64,000 bases of DNA from Dromiciops gliroides (GCF_019393635.1 NC_057866.1:10860223-10924222); one strand, 5' to 3'; numbered from the stretch's first letter, positions 10,774 through 44,804 are shown. The notes: a model not told the origin generated them from the letters alone. Program-made: numbers and translations.

Positions 10774-11220
10774 TGTGAGAAATGGATAAATTTTGGTTTC
10801 CACAAGTCACATGAAATTTAGGAAACAAACCTAAGTTTAGGTTAATGTGGAAAACTTAAAACCAAAGTATATTCTTGGTAGGAAGATGTATAAAGTGGCT
10901 AAAACTAGTTTTGCAGCATATCTACAAAAAGGGTGTCATACATACCCAAATAAAGGCGAAAGAAAATAAGGGCTAGGGTCACCCATCCTGGGGAATGGGA
11001 GATGTCATCAGCGGCAGGGACTCACGTGGGAAAATGAAGAGCTGCGGATAGGGTCTAACTCCTGTAGCACCCAACCAATGGGGAGCCAGGGGAGGGACCC
11101 GTGCTCGGGACAGGGAATAAAAGTCTGTGCTTTTGCATTCCAGGGGTGTACCCACTTTCTTTGCTTTGCCCCTGAAGCCCCGATGGGGAAGGCAAGAGGG
11201 GGAATAGGGAGAGTTTTAAG
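10774..11220 (+). repeat. 3' LTR of the provirus
   Basis: It begins TGTGAGAAATGG after a purine-rich tract. It contains a CCAAT box (near 11069) and AATAAAAG (near 11116), the usual promoter and polyadenylation layout of a gammaretroviral LTR. The right edge is estimated. Confidence 0.7.
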
Positions 11221-12430
11221 CCAGGGGCTGTGGAAACAGGTCAGCTCAGGATGATCGGCCATAAGAGCTGGGGAGACATCAGAACATAGATGGGGGAGCT
11301 AGAGGAGACCTGAGAACGGAGAATTGTCAGGACTAGCGCCGGATGTAAGGATTAGGAGGGATAATCCGACCCCCTGCTTTTACACTTGGGGAAAGCTGAA
11401 GCCCAAAGCAGGAATGATTCACCTGAGATCCCACAAGCCCTCTGACTTCAAATCCAGCTGAGGTGTCCACTAGGCCAGGCTGCCTCCCCTTGAGCCAGCC
11501 TCTCCATGGCCTTTTCCTTGGTCTCCCAGGGCTGGCCCAGGGCCCCAGCTGGGCGGCAGGCTCACAGCCATGCTGAGAGGCACGTGCTTGGGGGAGAGCT
11601 CTCCAGATTGACACAACTTAAATAGAAAGCACACTCCAGAAATAGCTGCCCCAGGGACCCTGCCCTGCGGTGAGCTCTCCCCAGGGCTCAAGCCCTTCAG
11701 CAAAGTGACAGAAGAGTAGAGCAAGCAGCTCCCCTGTCCCTGCAGTGTGCAGTCTAGGGGCTCCTGATGGCTGGGGGAGGGGCAGAGCAGGGAGAAGCAG
11801 GGGGGACTGCCAGCAAGACCCAAGACCTCGATTCAGGACGCCTGGGTTGCAGGCCTGGCCTTGCTGGCTGTGTTTCCTTCCTAGCATCTAAAATGAGGGG
11901 GGTGCGCTAGATGGAGTGGGTTCCAAAGCGGGGGGAGGGGGGGTGTTCCAGGTGTCTATGGAGTTATGAGGAGTCCCCAAACCCTTTGCGGACCAAATAC
12001 CATTGTTGTTGTCATCTTTGCTTCTCTCCAGCTACCTGCAGTGGCAGAAAGGGTTCTTCAGAAGTCTGATATTAAAGAAGAGTCCTCATACTTGCTCTGG
12101 AGAATACCCTTACCTAAACATTCCACTCTTAGGACAATACCACAAGAAAGTCAGTGACCCTCATAGACAAAATATATATACATACGTGCTAATATACACA
12201 AACACATATGTGGGACTTTATATATATAGGGGAGCGATCTATCTATCTAACCACCAAAGGTGGGACAACTGGTCCAGGTAGTGAAGGAAACTCAAGGGAT
12301 CCCAAGGAATCCTGGGAGAAATGGAGGAAATTATGAAGGGGGAAGTGAGCAGAAGGATCATCTTGATGTGAGCTAAGGAAACTCCAACCAAAAGAAGTCA
12401 AATATGAAGGTCAAGATTAAAACCAGGCTC
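11221..12430. other. Intergenic, no gene seen
   Basis: A MIR-like stretch lies at about 11370-11480, and an AT-rich run with TATATA and ACACA words at 12160-12240. I see no exon with convincing splice sites. Confidence 0.55.
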
Positions 12431-13400
12431 CCAAGTTTAAGGGCCCCTATCTCCTTTCTGTTCAAAATAGATTTAATGACCATCTCTGTGCTGATGATTC
12501 TCAAATCTATCTTTCCTGCCCCAATTTCTCTGCTGACCTCCAATCTATCATCTCCACCTGCCTTTCAGACATCTTGAATTGGATGCCAGGTAGACATATT
12601 AAACTCAACATGTCCAAAACAGAACTCATGATCTTCCCTGCCCCCCTCCCTTCCCAATTACTGCACCACCATCCTTCCATCCCCTCAGGTTTACAACCTG
12701 GGAGTCATACAAGACCTCTCACACTGCACCCCCTGCCCCATATCCAAGCTATTGACTAGACCTGTCAATTTCACCTTTACAACATCTCTTGTGGATTTCA
12801 CTTTTCTCCTAAATTTCACCTCTGCAGTCTCTCATCAATTTCACCTCTGAAGCATCTAATGTGCTCCCTCCTCTCCCCCAGAGGCCCCCACCTAGGCATG
12901 TGCAGACCCTCATCACCTCACAACTGGACTATTGCAACAACTACTGGGGAGTGGGGAGTCTCTCTCCTCCAGTCCATTCTTCATTCAGCCACCAAAGTGA
13001 TTTTCCTAAAGCAAAGGTGTGACCATGTCACTCCCCTACTCAATAAACTACAGTGGCTCTCTATCACCTCCCCGCCTCAAACTTTCCAATCTTTTTAACC
13101 GGCCACTCCCTGTATTCTTCAATCGGTGATGCCAGCCTCCTAACTGTGCCATGAACAGGGCCCTTCCATCTAGGCATTTTCTCTGCCTGTCCTCCATGCC
13201 CATGCCCTCTACTGAGTACTGACCTCCCTGGCTTCAAGTCCCCACTAAAATCCTACCTTCTACTGTAGAAGCCTCCCCCAATCCTTAATCCCTGTGCTTT
13301 CCTATGTATTCCATCTACACTTTGTAGCCTCACCCATTAGACTGTGAGTTCCTTGGCGGGGGGAACCTTCTTTGTATGCCCTGAATGAATTTAGCACCAA
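12430..13400 (+). mobile_element. L2-type LINE 3' fragment
   Basis: Forward copy of the L2 3' region. Recognisable words are CCAAAACAGAACTCATGATC, GGACTATTGCAACA, AGTCCATTCTTCA with CAGCCACCAAAGTGATTTT, and GTGACCATGTCACTCCCCTA. One frame keeps the reverse-transcriptase end motif (LNMSKTELMI). It is non-autonomous and fragmentary. Confidence 0.75.
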
Positions 13401-13962
13401 CCCTAATTCTGAGACCATGGTATATTGACTGCCCTGGGGGAAGGAGTGGGGAGAATGGGTGGAGAGTATTTGTTGGACAACCCTGCGCAAGGATGAGCCT
13501 CCGAGGAAGGAGCCTTGAATAATTAAGCAGCACTGCTCTTGGCCCTCCTGGGACCAGAGGACCCTCCTAATTTACAAGCTCTGGTCCCGAGCCTAGGGGA
13601 ACCTCATCCACCCTAGGACTCATTTGGAGGGATGCAGTGAGGTCCTGTGCCGGTGCCTGGAGTAACCAGGTGCAGTTTTCCTGGTGCAGCCTTGAAGGAT
13701 GGGTTGGGTTGTGTGGAATGCAGCATGGGAAGGACACTGCAACTGTGCCTGGGGACAGAGAGGGCTTCCAGCGGTAAGGGAGGGTGAAACTGGGTAGCTT
13801 GGGAGGGGCAAGGCTAGAGGGGACCTCCCAGGACCAGATGATCCATCCAACCAAAGCCTGATTCTGGAGGTCAGGAACAGGTGCAGACTGAATGGGAGTG
13901 ACCAGGCCTGAGAGCAGCCAGATCCCCACCGCCCCCCAATCCACCCCCACAAGTAGTGCAGG
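13401..13962. other. Intergenic tail before the PLCB3 3' end
   Basis: GC-rich DNA with no recognisable exon or repeat. It may include sequence downstream of PLCB3 cleavage. Confidence 0.4.
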
Positions 13963-35869
<21,907 letters not shown>

Positions 35870-36140
35870 GGCTCTCCCGGGGGCCGGGGGCCGGGGCAGA
35901 GGGTGAGCCGCGCCGGGCTGCGGGCTCGATCCCCGACGGTGCCGGTTAGGGTCCGGCTCCCCGCGCCCGAGCGCAGCGGCGGGGGCAGCGGAGCAGGAGC
36001 AGAAGAAGAAGGAGGAGGAGGAGGAGGAGGAGGCAGCAGCTCAGTCCGGGACTTTCTCCCGGGGCGGCCCGGGCAGGGCGGGGCGGGGCCTGGGGAGGCC
36101 CCGCCCCTCTCCTCCCGCCCCCTCCGGCCCCCCTGCCTTC
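35870..36140 (-). promoter_or_regulatory. PLCB3: PLCB3 CpG-rich promoter and 5'UTR
   Basis: Upstream of the ATG the DNA is CpG-dense with several GC boxes (GGGCGGGGCGGGGCC near 36076 on the plus strand) and no TATA box. The probable 5'UTR contains a (CCT)n run, read from plus-strand 36005-36032. This is a typical housekeeping promoter; the start site is inferred. Confidence 0.7.
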
Positions 36141-36149
36141 CCTGAACCC

Positions 36150-37600
36150 AGGAGTTCAGGGTTGGAGCCGGGTCTGGGGCAGAAATCCTCGCCCCCTGTC
36201 GGTCAGGCTGGGACGACCCGGCCAGAGGTCCAAAGTCCTGGGGTCCAGAGAGGGCTCAGCACCCCCTCCCCGGCTGGGCTCTACACTGTCTCGCTCTGCC
36301 CTGAAAGGCGCGGTTCCCGCCTCCACCTCCCCTCCCCTCCTCCTCTCTCCCCCAACTAGCCGGGGCCCCCCCTTTACTTTCTTCCCCAAGCTAGCCATCT
36401 CCCCACCCCTCCATCCCTCCTCTCTCCCAGCTATCCATTCCCCACCCCTCCTCCTCTCCCCCAGCCCCCCCCCCCTACCCTCATCTCCAGCCCCCCTCCC
36501 TCCCACGATCGGAAGCACTTAGCTGCCTAATGGCCTTTTCTCCCGAAGAACCACAGAAGCCCCGGGGCACGCGGCCCCCAAGCCCCAGCACTCCTGGGCC
36601 GAAGCAACCAGCCCCATGCACCCCAGGCCTCTGTTCCCTCTCTTCATCCTAAATTTGTAAATCGTTGGCTTGTGAACCAGAGGGGGACATCACTTGCTGA
36701 ACCATACACAGCAAATAGCTGAAACAAGATTCAAACTCAGGGTCCACATGGCAGGCAAAGTGTTTACCCTGGGAATGCCCAGGCCTAAGGCCTAGCACCC
36801 CAAGGGGAGGTAGTCAGCAAACTCTGGGGACAGAGAAAATGACATTCTGAAATGGGGGTGGGGGGGTGTTTGCAGGCCTGCGGAAAGCAGTCACCTACTG
36901 TGGAGTCTACAAACCTTTTAACCAACCAGCATTTACCCTCCAGAGCTGGGCACCACCCCTGCCCTCAAGAAGCTAACAGTCCAAGCTTTGAAAAGAGCCA
37001 ACCCCCTACCCGCCGGCAGAAAAATAAAGGGATGGGGGTGGGGGGACTGACAAATAAAAATATCTGGGGCCTGTGCTTGGAGCGAACCTGCCTGTGGGCC
37101 CCCGCCCCGAGCCAGAGCTGGGGCTGTGAGTCGGAGTACTCTAGGGGGGCTGAACACCAATTCTGTGCAGGCCACAATTTTACCTAAGGCTGGACCTAGA
37201 AACCCAGAAAGACAGGGAGGTGGGGAGAGGGGGAGGGTGGCCAGGTCTGCTGCAGGAGAAGCAACAGGAGGGCCGAAGCCTGGGAAAAGTTCCTGCTTAG
37301 AGGGAGGGAGGAGGGAAGGGACAGTATTCAGCTGCCCCCTCCCCACTCCATCCCCTCCCCGCTGGTGTTTGATCTCCTTGTGTGTCTGTTTCCTCTTTGG
37401 TAAAGAGAGCAATAAAGATTCCTCCCGTGTCTGCAGTGCCTTGAGGTTTGCTGAGCCTTTCCTGAGCATAGCCCTGGGAGAGAAGTCGTACAGGTATGAT
37501 TATCCCCGTCTTACAGATGAGGAAAGTCGAAGCCTTGCAGTCCGGAATCAATCAATCAATCCACCAGCATTCATTGGGTGTCTACTATGTGCCAGGCACT
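36150..37600. other. Intergenic between divergent PLCB3 and PPP1R14B, first part
   Basis: Pyrimidine-rich sequence (36310-36520) followed by ordinary DNA. I see no exon. An L2-like tail precedes the microsatellite. Confidence 0.5.
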
Positions 37601-37619
37601 GCTCCCAGACAAGAGAGGA

Positions 37620-37692
37620 AGATAGATAGATAGATAGATAGATGGATGGATGGATGGATGGATGGATGGATGGATGGATGGATGGATGGATG

Positions 37693-37771
<79 letters not shown>

Positions 37772-37905
37772 GGGTGGATGGGTGGATGGATGGATGGATG
37801 GATAGATAGATAGATGGATGGATGGATGGATAGATAGATGGGTGGATGGATGGATGGATGGATGGGTAGATGGATGGATGGGTAGGTAGATATATAGATA
37901 GATGA
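37620..37905 (+). repeat. GATA/GATG tetranucleotide microsatellite
   Basis: About 285 bp of alternating blocks: GATA, GATG, GATA (about 20 units), then mixed GATG/GGTG/GATA. The block order suggests repeated expansions and slippage. Confidence 0.98.
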
Positions 37906-37927
37906 GCAGTCACTGCTCTCAAGGACC

Positions 37928-38167
37928 ATTTTTGTAGTTGTTTAGTCGTGTCCGGTTTTCCATGACCCCATTTGGGGTTTTCTTGGCAGAGATCCTGGAG
38001 AGGTTGGCCATTTCCTTCTCCAGTCCATTTTACAGATGAGGAAACTGAGGCAAACAGGCTGAAGTGACTTTCCCAGGGTCACACAGCTAGTAATGTCCAG
38101 GGTCAGATTTGAACTCAGGCCTTGCTGATTCTGGGTCTGGTGCTCTATCCACCATCTAACTGCCTTT
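37928..38167 (-). mobile_element. MAR1-type SINE
   Basis: Reverse, near full-length copy: GTTGTTTAGTCGTGTCCGG, CCATTTGGGGTTTTCTTGGC, CAGATGAGGAAACTGAGGC and CACACAGCTAGTAATG. Confidence 0.88.
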
Positions 38168-41100
38168 CAAGGAGCATGTGTCCTATCAAAGGAAGACCCA
38201 GGTTCAAGTGCTGCCCCTGAGGTGTCCTGGCTGTGACCCTGGACAAGTCATTAGCACTAAGCTGCCCAGCTTAGCATGAAGTAGGCCTGTTACCTAGTCC
38301 CACCTCTATCATTGCCCCAGGTCACTGTCTATGGGCAGAAATACTGACCAGCCATCCCCTGGAGAGGCCTCCCTGGTCCTTCCCAAGGCCCTTCAGGCTC
38401 CCGGTCCTCCTGCAGATCAGGCCTTGTCTGAGAAGAGGCCAGAGCAGAGAGAATGCTCGGCTGCCTCCCTGCCCTTTCTCAGGGCCCTCCAGCTGTCCCT
38501 TTGCCTCCTCTCTGGACTCAGGCCCCCTGCTAGGGAGGTGCTGTTGGGGCGGATCCCGGAGCGGGTTAACCACAGGGTTCCCTGACCTCAAGCCCAATTG
38601 CTTACAATTTTCTTTGCTAAATTGCCTGCTGTCGAGCATCTGTGTTTGGCACCTACACATGGGAGCCTTCTCAATTAGAAGGGACTCCAGAAGGCATCTC
38701 GCTGAACTGACTCAAGACTTCTCTTCCTTCAATCCTCCCCAAGTTAGCCCTCTCAGGCAGGTGCAGCCGTACCCATTCCACGGATGAAGAAACTGAGATA
38801 CAGAGGGCAAAGCCTATGCCAGAACCAGGACCTGAAGCAATTCTCATGGGTCAGGGTCTGGCCCTCTTGGGACTCTGGCTGATGCCCAGCTCGGCAAGAA
38901 GGGGTTTGGCCAAAGCCAATAAGGAGGTCAGTGGAAGAGCCAGGCCCAGAAAGGCCACCAAGGTTTTTTGGACTCTGGGGCCAAGGCCTTGCTCCCGGGC
39001 TTGGTGGAGTCAGATGTCCAGGCAGGTTGGAGGGATTCACCTAGCAAGGCCCTTCAGGCTGCCCTGCCCTCCATGCAGACAGGCATGCTCACAGGATCTA
39101 TCAGTCGGAGCTGGGGGAGGGAGCTTCAAGGTCATCTCATACAAGCTGCTGGGAGAAGCTGGGGTGCCACAGCCAAGGGCCGGGCATAAACCCAGGCCTT
39201 CCAAGGAAGAGATCACTCCCAACCTGCCTCCCTCAATCCCACAGCTCTGGAATTTGGGGTGGAGCTGGGCATGGAGAGTTACCAGACACAATTTGGTTAG
39301 GAGGGGAAGACCAGCTGAGGCCAGGGACTATAACCCTATGCAGGAGAGAAATATGGAGGTGGGTGGATGGGGAGAGGAGTCAGAAACAGAGAAAACAGAG
39401 AAACAGACAGAGCCAGAGAGCAGAGAAGGAGGGTGATGGGAGGGGAAGGGAGGAGAAAGGGAGGAGGAGGGATAAGTTTCTAGCTTCCAGGAAAGCCAGC
39501 TCAGGGTTCCAAGCAGAGTCTGAAGGGTCTGGGAAGGCACCAGGATTTTAAAGGAGTGAGAGGCTGCAGCTGCCTTGGGCAGAGAAGCAGATCCTATGAG
39601 TGGAGTCAAAGAGAGGTGGGTGAAAATTCTGCCTCTTCCACTCACTACCTATGTGATCTTGGCCAAGCCACTTAAGAATCTCCCTGGACCTCAGTTTCCT
39701 AACCCTGTAAAGTGGCCCCAACGGTCTTTACAATTCCTTTTGGCTCAGTCAGAGACACTGGGGTGACCTGAGGCAAATGCCTTTGCTGCTGAGCCTCAGT
39801 TTCCCAATTTGCAAAATGACCATCTTTACAATCCCTTCCATTTCTAAATCTCATTAAGGTTCACGGATGCTGGGGTAAGGGGGTGGGGGGGTGGGGGGGG
39901 AGAGGAATGAATTTTCCAGAGGGCCTGAGAAATCGGTGCCCTTCTCAGACAATTGAAGAGTTAGTGTTGTTAATTCTCTGGTGAAATGGGTCCCAGAGGG
40001 ATTACTATTACAGGGCTTTTTCCTCTCTGGTCATTTTCTCCAAACCCCAGTAATGGTAATTGGGTGTCTTGATAATGGTGAAGGAGAGAGGCCTGGTGCC
40101 TTCCAGCCTCTACTCTCTATTAACCCCACCCAACCCTCCCCAGAGCTTCAGACTGCTGAGCTGAAAGCAACATTAGCAAGGTAATATGAGGATGGGGGTG
40201 GAAGGGGGGGGGCGGGGAACGGAGCTGGGTGGATCAGGATGTGGGAAACCTGGCCCTCTGTGGGGAATACCAAGAAACTTTGAACCCACTTGCCTGGCTC
40301 CTGGAATGGTCCAGACTTGGAAGATGCCCTGGGACCAGATGCAGGTAAAACGGGGCGGGGGGGAGGGGGAGGAGAGGAGTAGCATCAGGACACTGTCTCC
40401 ATGGATGAACCCAAGGAAGAGGACTGCTGGGGCTTGGGCTTGAGGTATGGGGAGGAGAGAGCGGGAGACCAGAGGAGGGGTGGGAAGGCCAGACGTGAAA
40501 GGTGCCCCACCCCCAAAAGCACGGGTCACAAAGTCTTTGAACATTAACTAGCCTGGAGAAGATCTCAGGCATAGACTGCCCTAGTGGGGAGAGGGAAAAC
40601 AAAGAGAAAGGAAAAAAGAGCAATTCCTGTTAACTTCTAAAATCCGGGCTCTGGACTGGGGGGCTCTGGACTGGGGGGCTCTTTGGGATGACTTTGTCAT
40701 ATTTACTTTTGTGTTTCCCTTCTTTGGAATCTAAACTCCTTAAGAGCTGAGACTTGGGGGGTTGTTTTCAGCCTAGTGCCTTGCATGCATAAGAAGTGCT
40801 TGTGGCTTTTTGGGGTGGAAATGGGATAGAGGAGGCCAAAGGAAGAATAAACTGAAGCCCGGAGAATTTAAGTGACTTGCCCTCGGCCATGCAGCCAGGA
40901 TTAAAATCTAGGTCCTGAAACCTCCCAAGTCTGTGTTCTTGCTACTGCCCCACACTGCCCCTTTGAAAATGAGGGGTTACAGGGAGAGGAGATAGTTTCA
41001 CCCTGACCGGGCCTAACCTGTCCAGACAACACTCTGGTAGGATTCATCCCAAGTCTAGGGTCTAGTTGTCAGTTCTGGCAGATTGAGGAGATCAAGGTCA

Positions 41101-42300
41101 GCTTAATTAGCTGATGACTTAATCAACTGGGCTCTGCCCAGCGAACCAGAGGGTCAAACGATGAATTACTACAGGGAGAGAAAACCGGAGCACAGTGTCC
41201 GCCCGTTCGTCCGCCCTGGGGCCTCCCTCCCGGAGGCTCAGTCTGCTTCTGAGACAGAATTAAAACAGAAGCAGGAGATGGCTGAGAATTAGAGCAAAGG
41301 GACTGGGCTGTTCTTAGGGGATGTTCCATCCCGCCTGATGAACTGCCCTTCCCCCCTCTAGGGATGCTGCTCTGTAAAGAACAGGTAGAGAAAGGTAGGG
41401 GCGGCAGCCATCTGGCCTGGATTCTCCTGGCCAGGCCTGATTTCAGCGGCTTGGCCCGTTTCCTCAGGAAGCCACAGAAATGTGCAGGGAAGTCCAGCGG
41501 ACCCTCTGTAAATGCCTCCTGCTCACCAACCCTGGTCAGGAAGTAGCTTCATTCATGTACACAGGCCTGTGGCAGAGAGGGAGCTTGGGTCTCAAGGTCT
41601 GGGGTCAGATCCCAAAGACATTCTCTAAGTGGTGGTCTCTAAGGCCCCTCCCAGCCCTGACATCCCTTGTTCTAAGGCCCCTCCCCGCTGACTCTGAGAC
41701 ACTGGGTGGGATGTGACCCCAGCTGACCTTGGTGGTGCTGCCCATTTCCGGTGCTCTGGGCCTTGGTGGGACCTGCTGTGAGGAACATGGGAGCAGACTG
41801 CAGCTGGGAGAGAAGGGAAAAGAGTGAACCCAGGACTTCTTGGGCAACATTGGTGCCCAGTGACATTGCTGTCACCCTTGCTCCAGGAAGCCTCCCCACC
41901 CTATAATGACTTATTACAGCTGCCCAACCTTGGCTGCCAACAAAGCTCTCATTGACCAATACACCAAACCAGGAAAGACATGCCATGAAAGACAACCCTG
42001 GACCTGGGTTCTAGTTTTGATACCAACACTTGGAAGCTGGGTGATGTTAGGCAAGTCTATTTCTGTTTCTGAACCTCTGCTTGATTCTACAGCCATCAAA
42101 TGGGTGTAAAACTCCAGACTCCAGGCCCACATAGCACAGGGCCGTGCCCTCCCAGGGCTTCTGGGTAGACTGAATAAGGTGATGACTGATGTGGAACTCA
42201 GGTAGGCCAGGGGTGTGCTCATCATTCCTCCTGTCATTTCTGTTACTTGGAAGGCAGATGGTATGATTATCCTTGTTTTCTTTTTTTCTTTTGATTATCT
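38168..42300. other. Intergenic between PLCB3 and PPP1R14B, middle part
   Basis: No coding exon is recognised. MIR-like pieces lie near 38740-38830, 39600-39860, 40850-40930 and 41980-42110. A G-rich run is at 39877-39902. Stretches at 39920-40090 and 41040-41170 look single-copy and are rich in TAAT-type and nuclear-receptor-type words, so they are possible enhancers. Confidence 0.45.
39600..39740 (+). repeat. MIR-like fragment
   Basis: The order TTCCACTCACTACCTATGTG, CTTGGCCAAGCCACTTAA and CTCAGTTTCCTAACCC is that of a MIR. Confidence 0.6.
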
Positions 42301-42308
42301 TTATTTTC

Positions 42309-42450
42309 GCTCAGTGGATAGAGCACCAGCCCTGGAGTCGGGAGTACCTGAGTTCAAGTACAGCTTCAGATACTTAACACTGACTAGCTGTGTGATCCTG
42401 GGAAAGTCACTTAACCTCCACTACCCTGAAAAAAAAAACAGAAAAGAAAA
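42309..42450 (+). mobile_element. CORE-SINE, WSINE1 type, partial
   Basis: Forward copy lacking the first bases: GCTCAGTGGATAGAGCACC to an A-rich tail. Confidence 0.85.
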
Positions 42451-42464
42451 AAAATAGTTGCCTC

Positions 42465-42860
42465 GACTGATTTTTTAAAATTTCATTTTATTTTCACTTT
42501 TGAATTCTTTCCCTCCCCTTCCCCACTTGTTAAGAAGGAAAGAAAAATAAAACCCATTGCTAATATATATGATCATACAAATAAAACTCCACATTAGCCA
42601 TGCTAAAAAAGAAAAAAGAAAAAATCTGGTTCAATCTGCCCCTGGGTGCACTGGCTTTCTATCTGGAGGTGGACATTTTTCACAGTGAATCCAATCATTG
42701 TGTTGATTGGAGTTCCAAAGTCTTTCAAAGCTGATTGTTGTTACTTTATAAATCATGTTCCTAGTTCTGCTCACCTACCCTCCCCATCAGTGCATAGAAG
42801 TCTTCCCCTGTTTTTCTGAAGCCAGCCCTTTCAGCACAGTCCTGGGAGGTTGTGAGTACA
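42465..42860 (-). mobile_element. Old L1 3'-end fragment
   Basis: Reverse copy: GTTCCTAGTTCTGCTCACC, CATCAGTGCATAGAAGTCTTC and CTGTTTTTCTGAAGCCA match the reverse complement of the L1 3' end at 17860-17930. Confidence 0.65.
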
Positions 42861-43467
42861 GGTATTTTTGTTTCTTTTCCTGCCAGGCTCTTGGGCAGTT
42901 CTCCAGCTCCTAGACCTCAGTCCCATTTCATGAGCAGGTGACTTTCTTCTGGATTCTGCTTCTCCTGTCATTGATCCCATGCAGGCTACTGCCATCTGTC
43001 AGACAGTTATCTCCCCTTGACTACTATTAGTCCCATTTTTTCAGATGAAGAAACTGGATCATGCATCAACATACATGTCTGATGCAGACTCTGAACTTAG
43101 GTCTCCATGAGCCAAAATCCAACCTTTTCTCCAGTAAGCCCAGCTTGGGCTTAGTGAATGTGAGGGTCGAGAAAAATTTGGCAACAGGAACAAGTTATGC
43201 ATACCTATTTCATATACCTCTATACCCGGGGTCGGGGTCGAATCAAATTGGGGAGAAAAGGGGTCGTGAGTGGAAAAAGCTGAAGGAGCCTTGCACTAAC
43301 TAAGCGACAGCCTCTGACCCAAATCTAGTCGGAAGAACATTGAGACTGGAGTGAGGGAGAGCCTGCGCAAGTCCCCTCCCTCATCTGTCAAAGGACAGTG
43401 ACACACCGGAGAACGCTAGAGAGATCTGTCATGTCAACAGGTTATGACCTGTGGCAAGTCACTTCAT

Positions 43468-43597
43468 CTTGAGGCAGCTAGGGGGCGGTGTCGATAGAAA
43501 ATGGACCTGGAGTCCGGAAGACCCGAGTTCAAATGCTCAGTGAGACCCTCGGGATTTCACTTCTGCTCCTGTCAGTTTTCTCATCTGTACAATGGGA
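43468..43597 (+). mobile_element. MAR1-type SINE, partial
   Basis: GGCAGCTAGGGGGCGGTG and GGAAGACCCGAGTTCAAATG mark the 5' half. It is interrupted by a second copy. Confidence 0.7.
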
Positions 43598-43790
43598 CAG
43601 TTAGGTGTCGCAGCGGATAGAGCACCGGGCACGTGGCTGGGTGACCCCGGCCAAGTCACCTACCCTGTTTGCCTCAGTTTCCCCATCTGTGAAACGAGCT
43701 GGTGAAGGAAATGGCAAACCCCTCCAGGATCTCTGCCGGGGAAACCCTAAATGGGGTCACCAAGGGTCGCCTGGGCAACAACACGCGGAG
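43598..43790 (+). mobile_element. MAR1-type SINE
   Basis: Forward copy with GTTTGCCTCAGTTTCCCC, GAAACGAGCTGGTGAAGG and a GGGCAACAACAC end. It shows many CpG-rich differences. Confidence 0.75.
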
Positions 43791-44059
43791 TAAAAGGCAG
43801 AAACGGGAGCCGGTAATATTAACATGACCCCCCCCCTCCAGCGTTTCTGCATCTGCACAAGCAGCAGCTGTTCAAAGAGATAAACCCAAGTCTGGCCCTT
43901 CCAGCGCTACCCATTCCCACGTCAATGCGGGTGCCCCTCTTCTGGGCACACGGCTTTCTCATCTGCCAAATGGGGACAGGTCCAGCCCAGGGCTCCTAGG
44001 GCTGGGGACAGGAGCTCGGCGCGGCGACCAGGGCCACGAGGTAGGGGGGAGGGAGCTCC

Positions 44060-44804
44060 ACGCTGCATCTCCTTGGGCCGAGGGCAGAGAAGGATCCTGG
44101 GAAGATGGGGGCAAGCCCTAACCTCCCCCCCCCCCCCCCCCGCCCCATCGCCCGTGCTCTCCCGGAGCTGGAGGCCGGCGGGGGGGGGGGGGAGGGAGGA
44201 AAGGCCCATCCCCTCGGAACTACATTGCCCAGGCTGCCCGAGCAGCCATCTTGGGGGCCCCCGCCCCCGAGACCCCCCCCAGTCTGGCCCGAGCGGAGCC
44301 AGGCGCTCCCTTCCCCCCTAGCCCGACTATCTCGCAGCTCGGGGAGCGGAAGGCCCCCCCGGCCCAAAGCTCCTTCCTCCCCCCAGGCCACGCCCTGTCG
44401 CCCCCCCCTCCGCCTTAGGTCGGGGGCGCCGGGGTCCCGGGTCCGGGGTGGGGGGGGCGCCCGGGGGGCGGGCCCGGGTCCGAGCGCGGGGGCCGGCCCG
44501 GGTGGGGAGGGGGCGGCCCGCGGCGAGGCGGGCCCTTTAAGGGGGTGTGGTCGGGGGAGGGGGAGCCAGCGAGACACAGAGGCGGCGGCGGCGGCGGCTC
44601 CGGAGGCTCCGGCGGCGGCTCCGGCTCGCGCGGCGGGGACAAAGGGCGGCGGCGGGGCGGGCCGGGCCGGGGCGGGGCGCGGCGGAGCGCGGCGGGGGGC
44701 AGCAGCCCCGGGCGCCGTCCGGCGGTCCGGCCGTCCGTCCGCCCGCGGGCGCCCCGCGCGTGCGTGCACGTGGCCCGGCGTCCTCGGCCTCGGCCCGGCC
44801 GCGG
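44060..44804 (+). promoter_or_regulatory. PPP1R14B: PPP1R14B CpG-island promoter and 5'UTR
   Basis: A very GC- and CpG-rich block without a TATA box. It includes a C17-type run (44127-44143), GC boxes, a GGGTGTGGTC CACCC-type site near 44541 and a (CGG)n run at 44581-44597 in the likely 5'UTR. The transcription start is probably in 44530-44700, by inference. Confidence 0.7.

Larger units (their letters stand above)
5619..11220 (+). mobile_element. Endogenous retrovirus, gammaretrovirus-like (class I), fossil
   Basis: Two direct repeats beginning TGTGAGAAATGG flank an internal region. By eye their first 290 bp differ by roughly 10%. A purine-rich tract (about 10758-10773) lies directly before the 3' repeat. 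The middle encodes remnants recognisable as RNase H (about 7840-7950) and integrase (about 8290-9770), with a GPY/F-like end, which points to a class I family. Env-like sequence probably follows; the gag part is not recognisable. Four CORE-SINEs sit at 6515-7705, one more at 9283-9455, and an L1 tail at 8912-9105. The element is broken with many defects. LTR divergence and nested SINEs suggest an age of tens of millions of years. Confidence 0.85.

Noticed and set aside
37548-37929. Open frames of Ser-Ile-Tyr-Leu repeats
   Set aside because: They arise from the GATA/GATG microsatellite read backwards.
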